64,000 bases of DNA from Lentilactobacillus otakiensis DSM 19908 = JCM 15040. Lineage in GTDB: Bacteria > Bacillota > Bacilli > Lactobacillales > Lactobacillaceae. The stretch lies in contig NZ_AZED01000003.1 in the NCBI RefSeq assembly GCF_001434145.1, forward strand, positions 141,058 to 205,057, given 5' to 3'. The translations under genes and the position numbers were made by a program. How positions within the stretch are numbered: position 1 is the stretch's first letter; each line of letters begins with the position of its first letter. Of this stretch, positions 17,203 through 25,117 are shown one piece after another. Under the pieces are notes generated by a model, which had not been told where the DNA came from, did not search any database, and saw nothing but the letters and a program-made list of their open reading frames with translations.

Positions 17203-17840
17203 TGTTTACATATTCAGACGTGGCACTCAAATTAATCGTGGGTTTCTTGTTCATCACGGTCCTCATCAACTTGACCGGGAAGGGTAACTTGGCTCCAACT
17301 TCGGCAATGGATCAGCTGCAAAACTATGTCCTTGGTGGCATTATCGGTGGGGTGATTTATAATCCCGCGATCACAATGGCGCAGTTTTTGGTCATTCTGT
17401 TGCTGTGGGCACTGTTGATCATGGTCACCCGATATTTGAAAACGCATATTCACTGGTTCGGCAAATTCATTGAGGGTGAACCGATTACTTTGGTGAGAAA
17501 TGGCCAATTATTGGTGGAGAGCTGCATCAAGGCTAATTTGTCAGCCTCAGATGTTGATTTCAAGCTGCGAACCGCCGGTGTGTACGATATGAAAGACGTC
17601 AAACGGGCGATTTTGGAGCAAAATGGTCAGCTAACAGTCTTGAATCAAGGCGAAGGCAGTATTCGCTACCCAGTGATCGTTGACGGCCAAATTGACCCAG
17701 ATGTCCTGGACGTGATGGGCAAAGACGAAGCTTGGCTGGATACTGAATTAAAGAAACAGGGGATCGACAGTGTGAAGTCGGTCTTTTGGGCAACCTATCG
17801 AGAAAACACTTTGAAAGTGGCTCAGTTTCCTGAAAAATAA
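17202..17840 (+). CDS. DUF421-family (YetF-like) membrane protein
   Basis: A 212-residue protein with three N-terminal membrane helices (to about residue 75) and a cytosolic DUF421/YetF domain: GEPITLVRNGQLL, then the LRTAGVYDMKDVKRAILEQNGQLTVL segment. It overlaps the DUF3290 gene by the shared ATG/TAA junction, so the two are co-translated and probably form a complex. No biochemical role is established for this pair that I can state with confidence. No clear T-rich terminator follows; a weak inverted repeat TCACC/GGTGA lies about 40 bp downstream. Confidence 0.8.
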   Translation: MFTYSDVALKLIVGFLFITVLINLTGKGNLAPTSAMDQLQNYVLGGIIGGVIYNPAITMAQFLVILLLWALLIMVTRYLKTHIHWFGKFIEGEPITLVRNGQLLVESCIKANLSASDVDFKLRTAGVYDMKDVKRAILEQNGQLTVLNQGEGSIRYPVIVDGQIDPDVLDVMGKDEAWLDTELKKQGIDSVKSVFWATYRENTLKVAQFPEK

Positions 17841-18010
17841 TTATAATTCACCTGACTTCACCATGTATCATTACACATTTAAGGTGATCATGTAGAATAA
17901 TTATTCATTTTCTGCGCTGATTTTATTGACATCTCCGGTAATTGTTATATTATTAACAATAACTTTTAACGAATCAGTTTTTAAATACAGATTTCCCGGA
18001 GGTCTCAAAA

Positions 18011-19186
18011 ATGGAATTAAACGAAATTAACCCATACGTGTTAAAGGTCATGCCATCCGCAATGCGTAAGTTTGATCATGATATCAGTGTTGACCCCAAG
18101 ATTATCAAACTAACCTTAGGGGAGCCTAACTTTAACGTTCCCGACCATATTAAGCAGGCCGCAATTGATGCCATCAATGATAACAAGTCCCACTATCCAT
18201 ATTATTGGGGTTATCAAGAACTCCGGGACGCGGCCTCAAAGTATTATCGTGATAAATTTGGCTATGATTATCCAGCTGATCAAATTGTTGTGACTGTTGG
18301 AGCAACCGAAGCAGTGGCAGTTACCGTTAAAACGTTATTTAAGCCTGGTGATGCCGTGATTATTCCAACTCCGGCTTATCCGTTATATGATGCCTCAACT
18401 ACTTTAAATGAGCTGAATACGCTTTTGGTGGATACCAGTGATGATGACTTTATTCTCACTCCAGCCAAAGTCCAAAAGGCGATTGATGATCATCCTGATT
18501 TGAATGTTAAAGGGTTGATTTTGACCGATCCCAACAATCCAACCGGGGTGGCTTATTCTAAGGAACAAATTGCTGCATTGGCCCCCGTCTTGAAGAAAAA
18601 TGGTATTTGGGTTATCAGTGATGAAATCTATGGTGAATTAACTTATGGTCAGAAGCATTATTCAATTTCAGAATATCTGCCGGACCAAACAATTATCATT
18701 AATGGATTATCGAAGTCTCATGCCATGACTGGTTACCGTCTGGGCTTTATATTTGGCCCTTCAGGGTTTGTGGATGAGATTGCCAAAGTTCACCAATTTA
18801 CAGTAACTGCGGCTGCCTCAATCGTTCAGTATGCCGCAATTGAAGCCTTGGAGCATGGTCAGGATGATTCCAAACCAATGCTTCAGGAATATGAAAAACG
18901 CCGTGACTTTGTCGCAAAAGAAATGACTGAAGCTGGTTTCGATGTTGTCCATCCGGGCGGGGCATTTTACGTCTTTGCCAAAATTCCGGTAGGGTTACAC
19001 ATGGACAGTTGGGCATTTGTCAAAACGTTGGCCAAGGAATACCACATCGGCTTGATGCCTGGTGATCCATTTGGCGATAATGAATATGTCCGAATTAGTT
19101 ATGCGGCCAGTGACGAAGCATTGGCTGCTGCTATGAAGGCTGTGAAGCAGTTAGTTGCAGATCATTCCGTCGAACCAACTAAATAA
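18011..19186 (+). CDS. class I/II PLP-dependent aminotransferase
   Basis: A 391-residue cytosolic aminotransferase of fold type I. Visible features are the GATEAVAVTVKTLF cofactor loop, the PNNPTG substrate loop (about residue 175), SDEIYGEL with the cofactor-binding Asp and Tyr, and the PLP lysine in NGLSKSHAMTGYRLG (about residue 238). The C-terminal arginine that binds the substrate carboxylate is in YVRISYA. Such enzymes in lactobacilli (PatA/AraT groups) act on aromatic, branched-chain or aspartate-type substrates; the exact one is not readable. CGGAGGT precedes the ATG. It is monocistronic, and a strong bidirectional terminator follows. Confidence 0.87.
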   Translation: MELNEINPYVLKVMPSAMRKFDHDISVDPKIIKLTLGEPNFNVPDHIKQAAIDAINDNKSHYPYYWGYQELRDAASKYYRDKFGYDYPADQIVVTVGATEAVAVTVKTLFKPGDAVIIPTPAYPLYDASTTLNELNTLLVDTSDDDFILTPAKVQKAIDDHPDLNVKGLILTDPNNPTGVAYSKEQIAALAPVLKKNGIWVISDEIYGELTYGQKHYSISEYLPDQTIIINGLSKSHAMTGYRLGFIFGPSGFVDEIAKVHQFTVTAAASIVQYAAIEALEHGQDDSKPMLQEYEKRRDFVAKEMTEAGFDVVHPGGAFYVFAKIPVGLHMDSWAFVKTLAKEYHIGLMPGDPFGDNEYVRISYAASDEALAAAMKAVKQLVADHSVEPTK

Positions 19187-19198
19187 ATTTATGTATAT

Positions 19199-19232
19199 AA
19201 AAAGCCGTCAGCGTTGTGCTGGCGGCTTTTGT
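19199..19232. terminator. bidirectional terminator
   Basis: AAAAGCCGTCAGC pairs with GCTGGCGGCTTTT; it serves the aminotransferase and the convergent efflux pump. Confidence 0.85.
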
Positions 19233-19248
19233 AACTTTACATGTTAAA

Positions 19249-20688
19249 TTAAGCACGTTTCTGGTCTTTAACGGTAAATGATAATAAGAATGCGACAGCT
19301 GCGACAATCAAAGCAAACCATAAGCCAACATGAACACCGTTGGTAAAGGCAACTTGATGGCTGACGTTTCCGGCTGCATTATTTCCAAATGCCAACAAGC
19401 TGGTTGCGATGGCAGTTGCCATAGCACCGATAATTTGTTGGAAAGTGTTCATAATGGTGCTTCCATCTCCAGAAGTTTTTTCATCCAAAGCACTCAAACC
19501 AAAAGTTTGGGCAGGTGACATTGCTAATGGAAGTCCCATCATAATAACGATGTGGCCTAAGATAACGTACCACATTGGTGAGGTAGAACTTGCCAAAAGC
19601 AACATGATTAATCCGATGATAGTAACTCCGAATCCAAGAACGGTAAGAAGCTTTGTGCTGACAATATCAGAGAAACGACCAGAAATTGCAGAAACAAGCG
19701 CATTTACAAATCCACCAGGCAGCATGACAATACCGGTCAGGGCAACTGGAATGGCCAACCCATTTTGCCAGAACATTGGCAGTAAGTACATTGATGACAA
19801 GATAATGGCGAAATCCAACATAACCAAGACGGAACCAATGGTAAATTGGCTCTTTTTAAATACTCTGAAGTTTAAAATAGGGGATTCCGAACGCAACTGA
19901 CGTCGAATATACAAGGCTAATACGATAATGGCAACAACTAAAGTTCCCAATACTTGTGGAGAACCCCAGCCGGCGTCACTGGCCATACTAACACTGGCAA
20001 CCAAGCCACCAAAACCGACAGCTGAAAGGATAAGTGAGAACCAATCAATCTTGGGCTTTGTAATATCGCCAACGTTTGGCAGAAATTTAAGTGCCAAGAA
20101 GAACGCAATTAACAAGAACGGAATGAACAACCAGAAAATCCAGTGCCACGAAAGGATACCGAGAATCATACCGGCCAAAGTTGGGCCGACAGCTGGCGCA
20201 AACATGATGACTAATCCGATCATACCCATTGCTGAACCTAACTTATATGGTGGGAAGATAAGTGTGGCTACAGTAAACATCAGTGGCAGAATTAATCCAG
20301 TAGCAATACCCTGGATCATTCGACCAACTAATAAAATAGCAAAGTTTGGTGCCACAGCGGAAATCACAGCACCAACCATGAAATCGCACAGTGCGAATAA
20401 GACCAATGAACGAGTAGTGAAAATTCGCTGCAATAATGAAGACATTGGTAAGACAATTCCGATGACCAACATGTAGCCGGTTACTAACCACTGCATGGTC
20501 CCAATACTCGTATGAAGTTCAGCAATTAAACTTGGTAAGGCGATATTCAGTGAAGTTTCACTGAGCATTCCTACAAATCCACCGATCAACATTCCCAACA
20601 TAGCTAAGAATGGACGGGCAACCGGTTTGGCTGCTTGCTTTTGTTTTGTTTCTACAGAAGTTGTTTCTGTATTTAATGATTTTTCCAT
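19249..20688 (-). CDS. DHA2-family MFS multidrug efflux transporter
   Basis: A 479-residue transporter with about 14 hydrophobic helices, of the drug:H+ antiporter-2 (EmrB/QacA/LmrB) family. Typical motifs are TSLNIALPSL at helix 1, MQWLVTGYMLVIGIVLP at helix 2, LVGRMIQGIATGLILP at helix 4 and the MIGLVIMFAPAVGPTLAG antiporter motif in helix 5. The N-terminus is a charged cytosolic tail. The ATG at 20688 is preferred because AGGAGA lies about nine bases before it; a TTG-like start further up has no support. No TetR or MarR regulator is adjacent. Confidence 0.88.
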   Translation of the reverse strand: MEKSLNTETTSVETKQKQAAKPVARPFLAMLGMLIGGFVGMLSETSLNIALPSLIAELHTSIGTMQWLVTGYMLVIGIVLPMSSLLQRIFTTRSLVLFALCDFMVGAVISAVAPNFAILLVGRMIQGIATGLILPLMFTVATLIFPPYKLGSAMGMIGLVIMFAPAVGPTLAGMILGILSWHWIFWLFIPFLLIAFFLALKFLPNVGDITKPKIDWFSLILSAVGFGGLVASVSMASDAGWGSPQVLGTLVVAIIVLALYIRRQLRSESPILNFRVFKKSQFTIGSVLVMLDFAIILSSMYLLPMFWQNGLAIPVALTGIVMLPGGFVNALVSAISGRFSDIVSTKLLTVLGFGVTIIGLIMLLLASSTSPMWYVILGHIVIMMGLPLAMSPAQTFGLSALDEKTSGDGSTIMNTFQQIIGAMATAIATSLLAFGNNAAGNVSHQVAFTNGVHVGLWFALIVAAVAFLLSFTVKDQKRA

Positions 20689-20960
20689 AAAGATGACTCT
20701 CCTAATTCTAAAAAACTTTTCTATCACGACAATTGATTACATTACCATAAATAAAAAATTCTCGTAAGCATTATTTTCAAAAAGTTTCATTATCTATGAA
20801 AACGCGGTATATCAATGATTAATGACAGCGCTATCAAAATATGGACAGATGCGTGCACATTGTCCACACATTTATGTCAATAATCTACTACAATAAAGGC
20901 AGATGCGAAGAATATAATTATCGCATTTCTCTCAAAAAACAATGTGGGGAGCGATTAAAT

Positions 20961-21083
20961 ATGAAACACAAGTTTTTATTAGTAGCGGGGATTGGCGTCG
21001 TTGTTGCAGGCGCTTGTTTCTTAAAGTCAATCGGTTGGTTTGAAGACGATTCACATTTATACGATGAATACGAAGCAAAGTAA
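20961..21083 (+). CDS. 40-residue membrane protein upstream of oleate hydratase
   Basis: A 40-residue protein: MKHK, one hydrophobic helix (about residues 5-25), then an acidic tail ending YDEYEAK. GGGGAGCG lies eight bases before the ATG. It is 27 bp ahead of the oleate hydratase start on the same strand, so it is probably co-transcribed. It could tether or regulate the hydratase at the membrane, but the only evidence is the position and the topology. Confidence 0.55.
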   Translation: MKHKFLLVAGIGVVVAGACFLKSIGWFEDDSHLYDEYEAK

Positions 21084-21110
21084 TCTTTAACAGATCTGGA
21101 GGAGCTATCA

Positions 21111-22805
21111 ATGACAAAAAATAAAGCAATTATGATTGGTGCCGGCTTGGCTAACATGGCTGCGGCTGTTTATTTGATTCAAGAAGGTAAATGGAAGGGC
21201 AGCCAGATTACGTTTTATTCATTAGATGATCACGGTTCAAACGATGGATCGACCGCAAGCGAAGCGGCCGATGAATATTGGAATAAGACCCATCCATTGG
21301 AAAACAGTGAAGGGTTCATCGCTCGTGGTGGCAGGATGTTAAACTACCGGACTTACGTTGACCTGATGGATCTGCTGAGCCGAATCCCTTCCGCAACTGA
21401 GCAAGGGATGACGGCAGCTGAAGATACCCGTGACTTTGATGCCAAACACCGGACCTTTGATAAAGCTCGGTTAATGGAGGGCGGCAAAGGCATCATTAAT
21501 GGTGGCAAGTTAGGCCTTAATAATAAGGACAGAATGAAACTCACTGAGTTGATTTTGATGCCCGACTCTAAAGAAGAAAAGCTCGACAATGTGACAATTG
21601 CCGATTACTTCAAGGACGATCCTCACATGTTTACCACCAATTTCTGGTACATGTGGGAAACCACCTTTGCCTTTAGAGTTCAAAGCTCGGCTCAGGAACT
21701 CCGCCGTTACATGCACCAAATGATTTATGAATTTACACAAATTGAGCATCTGGTTGGTGTTAACCGAACCCGATACAACCAGTTTGAAAGCATCATGCTG
21801 CCTTTGATTAACTATTTGAAGGATCAGGGCGTTAAGATCGTTTTGAACCGTCGGGTAACAAACTTTGAATTTAAAAATACCCCAATGCAGGATGAAATTA
21901 CTGTTACAGCATTGCGGATGACAAATACCGAAACCGGTGAGGAAGAGGATGTGCCGGTTGATGACGACACCGCTGTAATCTTCACCAATGGTTCAATTAC
22001 TGATTCGGCTACCTTGGGTGATTTCAATACCCCGGCTCCGGAAAATATGGACTATGGTGCAGCAGCCAGTCTATGGAAGAAAGCTACTAACCGGTTCTAC
22101 AATTTGGGGAATCCAGATAAATTCTTTAATGATAGAAATGCCAGTGAATGGGTCAGCTTTACGTTGACCACTAAGGATCATACCTTGTTGAATGAAATTA
22201 CCCGGATTACCACTCAGGTTCCAGGCAATGCGCTGAATTCGTTTATTTCGACTTCACCAATTACACCAATGGGTAACAAAGATGTCAACATGTCGATCGT
22301 GGTTCACCATCAACCTCATTTCACAACTCAAAAACCAAATGAATCGGTTATTTGGGGCTACTTCCTGTATCCACGTCGAACAGGCGAATTTGTTGATAAA
22401 CAGTACATCAAGATGACCGGTAAAGAAATGGTTGAGGAACTCATCGGCCAACTTTCTAAAGTCGACCCAGGTCCAGGCAATATTATGGATAAGAAGCAGG
22501 CAATCATGGATAGCGTGATTAACAATATTCCAGCATACATGCCATACGCTTCGGCCTTGTTCAACAACCGTGCCAAGACGGATCGGCCAAAAGTGATTCC
22601 AGAGCACTCAACCAACCTGGCATTTACAGGTGAATTTGTTGAACAGCCATATCAGATGGTCTTCACTGAGCAAAGTGCTGTTCGTTCAGGTGAAATTGCT
22701 GCCTACCACTTTGCTGGCGTGCCAATGGCTAAATTGGTTAAAAATCCACGTTATGATAAGGATGTTAAGACCTTGGCAAAGGCTACTCGAAAGATGTTTG
22801 AATAA
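21111..22805 (+). CDS. ohyA: oleate hydratase
   Basis: A 564-residue flavoenzyme of the myosin-cross-reactive antigen family. It adds water across the cis-9 double bond of oleate and related free unsaturated fatty acids to give 10-hydroxy acids, which detoxifies them at the membrane. The FAD-binding motif is MIGAGLANMAAAVYLI (residues 7-22), and the conserved RGGRMLNYR, FRVQSSAQELRRYMHQ, NGSITDSATLGD and VFTEQSAVRSGEIAAYHFAG stretches are all intact. The length is normal. GGAGGAG precedes the ATG. A terminator follows. Confidence 0.95.
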   Translation: MTKNKAIMIGAGLANMAAAVYLIQEGKWKGSQITFYSLDDHGSNDGSTASEAADEYWNKTHPLENSEGFIARGGRMLNYRTYVDLMDLLSRIPSATEQGMTAAEDTRDFDAKHRTFDKARLMEGGKGIINGGKLGLNNKDRMKLTELILMPDSKEEKLDNVTIADYFKDDPHMFTTNFWYMWETTFAFRVQSSAQELRRYMHQMIYEFTQIEHLVGVNRTRYNQFESIMLPLINYLKDQGVKIVLNRRVTNFEFKNTPMQDEITVTALRMTNTETGEEEDVPVDDDTAVIFTNGSITDSATLGDFNTPAPENMDYGAAASLWKKATNRFYNLGNPDKFFNDRNASEWVSFTLTTKDHTLLNEITRITTQVPGNALNSFISTSPITPMGNKDVNMSIVVHHQPHFTTQKPNESVIWGYFLYPRRTGEFVDKQYIKMTGKEMVEELIGQLSKVDPGPGNIMDKKQAIMDSVINNIPAYMPYASALFNNRAKTDRPKVIPEHSTNLAFTGEFVEQPYQMVFTEQSAVRSGEIAAYHFAGVPMAKLVKNPRYDKDVKTLAKATRKMFE

Positions 22806-22851
22806 GATAGAGAACGAAGTAAACTAATTAGCTTTCAAAAATTAACAAAAT

Positions 22852-22898
22852 AACAGTCGGTAATGCGTTTATTTTACGTAACGCCGGCTGTTTTTTTG
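22852..22898 (+). terminator. terminator after oleate hydratase
   Basis: ACAGTCGGTAATGCG pairs with CGTAACGCCGGCTGT (few mismatches), followed by seven T. Confidence 0.8.
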
Positions 22899-23043
22899 AT
22901 TAAATGCAAAAAGCTAAATAGTGAGTTATTATAAATTCCTGATTAGATTATTGATTACTTAATTTGATGACGCACTGTAAAATGATTTTGTAAGCGATAT
23001 CAATATTACGTAAATCTAACTCATGTTAGATAAGGAGAATGAA

Positions 23044-23382
23044 ATGAATAAACCAGTATATGTTCTAAGAATTGCTCTTCAAGCAATCATTATTGCAGGA
23101 ATTTATTTTCTATATTGTTCAAACCCTGATGGAAGTTTTACACTTCGAATCGGGTTAGTTTTGGCATGGCTTATTTTATCTTTTGCAAGTCAATTTTATT
23201 TGATGAAATTTCGAGGCCTTTATCCAATATCTCAAGCAGTTGCTGACGCAAAGGGAAAAACAGTGGGTGAGATGAACTTTTTCCTAGCGGTGGGGTTATT
23301 GCTTGCCTATGATTTATTAGGACCAGTTATTGCAATTGTGTTTTATTATTGGGACAAGCGACTTGTCCAAAGGTCAAATTAA
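23044..23382 (+). CDS. small multi-helix membrane protein of unknown function
   Basis: A 112-residue protein with three or four hydrophobic segments (about residues 8-25, 33-52, 80-100) and a basic C-terminus. I do not recognise the family. AAGGAGAATGAA precedes the ATG at 23044, which is better than the in-frame codon upstream. It stands alone between the oleate hydratase terminator and a convergent terminator at 23407. Confidence 0.6.
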   Translation: MNKPVYVLRIALQAIIIAGIYFLYCSNPDGSFTLRIGLVLAWLILSFASQFYLMKFRGLYPISQAVADAKGKTVGEMNFFLAVGLLLAYDLLGPVIAIVFYYWDKRLVQRSN

Positions 23383-23406
23383 ATACGTCAGTTTTTGATA
23401 ATAAAT

Positions 23407-23452
23407 CGCCTCAAAGCATTGGTGTTGAGCCAAATGTTTTGAGGCGCTTGTT
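23407..23452. terminator. terminator between convergent genes
   Basis: CGCCTCAAAGCATTTGG-like stem: CGCCTCAAA (23407 onward) pairs with TTTGAGGCG, with further pairing inside the loop. Confidence 0.7.
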
Positions 23453-23483
23453 TGCTTATCAGTAGGTAGTGAGTGAAATGATA

Positions 23484-25058
23484 TTATTTTTTCCAGACGG
23501 CGATGGAATCATAATCTTCACCAGTTAATTCTTTAGTAACAGATTTTACTTTATTTGAAGCCTCGGACATTTTTCCACCGGCCTTCAAACGAGATACTTC
23601 ATTGTTGATGAGATCCAGTTTGGGCTTATCAGCTTTAAATGAAAGACCATTATACAAGGCAACCAGGAAGAAGAAACCAACCCCGACACTGATGAGCAGC
23701 GTAAGTGTGAGTTGCACAGTTGCTGATTGATTGACGGCACCGGTTGTACTGCTCTTAAATCCTGATAATTGAAGAACACCTTCGCCAAGAATGTTGGTAA
23801 TTACGAACCCACCTTGCTCGAATAATCCTGCAAGTGATGAGAAAGTTCCAGCGCGATTTTGACCGGTCAACAAAGTGTCCAATACTGGAAGCGATGGGAA
23901 GACCGTTCCAGGGATAAAGCCATACAGCTGTCCTCCGAAGATTGAGAACATCTGAACGATTAATAACCACATTACAAGATGATCCGGCTTAATGAATCCG
24001 AGCAGACCAAAGCCAATACATGAGATAAGGGCCATTCCGTAAGCAATTCCGTACATATATCTTGGTGCATATTTGTTAATCACATATCCGGCAACGATCA
24101 TGACAAATATTCCGATAAATGTGCTTAGGGATGATAAGTATGCTGTAACTGAGGCATTTAACCCGAGCACATTCACAATGAAGTAGGTTAGAATTAATCC
24201 GTTCAGATTACCTGCCATTTGGTCGGCACCATCGATAAACAGATGTTTTCTGAAACTTTTAATTTTGAAGATTGAAAGGTAATCACGAGCTGTTTCTTTA
24301 AATCGAATCCAGCGGGTAGCGGAAATGTTTTCGCCTTGCTTATGTTCGGCTTCCATGAGAGCTGCTTCATTTTTAGTCACGAAATGTTCCCAGGTTGTGT
24401 AATAAGTAATCAGCGCGAAGACAATTCCAACGGCAGAAAGCCCAATTTGCAGATACAAGTAAATCTTAGGGTCGTTTTTTGGCCAATTGTTCAAGACTTG
24501 GGCAACCACGAAAGCAGCAATTGTGTTTAACAATGCCCCGACAACGGCACGAACTGTGCCCATGATGGTTCTGACTTTGAAGGAATCAGTCATTTCGGCT
24601 GGCAATGTTGTCCAAGGTAAATGGATAGTGTTGAAGAATGCCAACAGAACTGAGTAAGTAATAAAATAATACCAGAAATTCAGCCCGGTAATCGGGATTA
24701 AGGTTGCATAGACTAAGAATGGAATTGTCATCAAGATGAAGAAATGTCGTCTACCATATTTCCGACCAAATTTGAATTTGTAAAGTGAGTCTGAGAAATG
24801 CCCAATCCAGAGCGCAACACCAGATGCCAATACTCGGCCAAAAATGAGCATGAATGCTACCTGGAGTGGGTTTAAACCACAGAAGTAGGTGTAAAAATAT
24901 GAGATATAGTTATAACAGATTAAACCAACAGCTGACCCAATAAATCCATACATTCCAAATCCAGTGGACCGGAGGATGCCAATTTTTCCACGAGGGGTAT
25001 ATATTTTTTTGTGCGCATACTCGTTCCAACCATCATGTTCTTCATTTGTTTTTTGCAT
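23484..25058 (-). CDS. GPH-family glycoside symporter, extended form
   Basis: A 524-residue member of the glycoside-pentoside-hexuronide:cation symporter family with 12 helices plus a charged N-terminal tail (to about residue 25) and a C-terminal tail of about 70 residues. Loop 2-3 reads IGHFSDSLYKFKFGRKYGRRHFF, and PLQVAFMLIFGRVLASGVALW marks helix 2. It follows the large DUF5695-like gene on the same strand 59 bp away, with a cre-like site between them. It most likely imports the oligosaccharide cut by that enzyme. It differs clearly from the other three symporters of the locus, so a different substrate is likely. Confidence 0.8.
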   Translation of the reverse strand: MQKTNEEHDGWNEYAHKKIYTPRGKIGILRSTGFGMYGFIGSAVGLICYNYISYFYTYFCGLNPLQVAFMLIFGRVLASGVALWIGHFSDSLYKFKFGRKYGRRHFFILMTIPFLVYATLIPITGLNFWYYFITYSVLLAFFNTIHLPWTTLPAEMTDSFKVRTIMGTVRAVVGALLNTIAAFVVAQVLNNWPKNDPKIYLYLQIGLSAVGIVFALITYYTTWEHFVTKNEAALMEAEHKQGENISATRWIRFKETARDYLSIFKIKSFRKHLFIDGADQMAGNLNGLILTYFIVNVLGLNASVTAYLSSLSTFIGIFVMIVAGYVINKYAPRYMYGIAYGMALISCIGFGLLGFIKPDHLVMWLLIVQMFSIFGGQLYGFIPGTVFPSLPVLDTLLTGQNRAGTFSSLAGLFEQGGFVITNILGEGVLQLSGFKSSTTGAVNQSATVQLTLTLLISVGVGFFFLVALYNGLSFKADKPKLDLINNEVSRLKAGGKMSEASNKVKSVTKELTGEDYDSIAVWKK

Positions 25059-25084
25059 GGTTCCACTTCCTATATTTTAATTTG

Positions 25085-25100
25085 TAGAAATCGCTTTCAT
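25085..25100 (-). promoter_or_regulatory. cre-like site (CcpA)
   Basis: On the minus strand the sequence reads ATGAAAGCGATTTCTA, one base from the cre consensus WTGNNARCGNWWWCAW. It lies 27 bp ahead of the symporter start, in the gap after the DUF5695-like gene. Confidence 0.6.
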
Positions 25101-25117
25101 TAATATCCAAATGATCG

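Noticed and set aside
19409..20476. Two long plus-strand ORFs (163 and 182 codons)
   Set aside because: Both are antisense to the DHA2 transporter, whose 14 helices and motifs make it the real gene.
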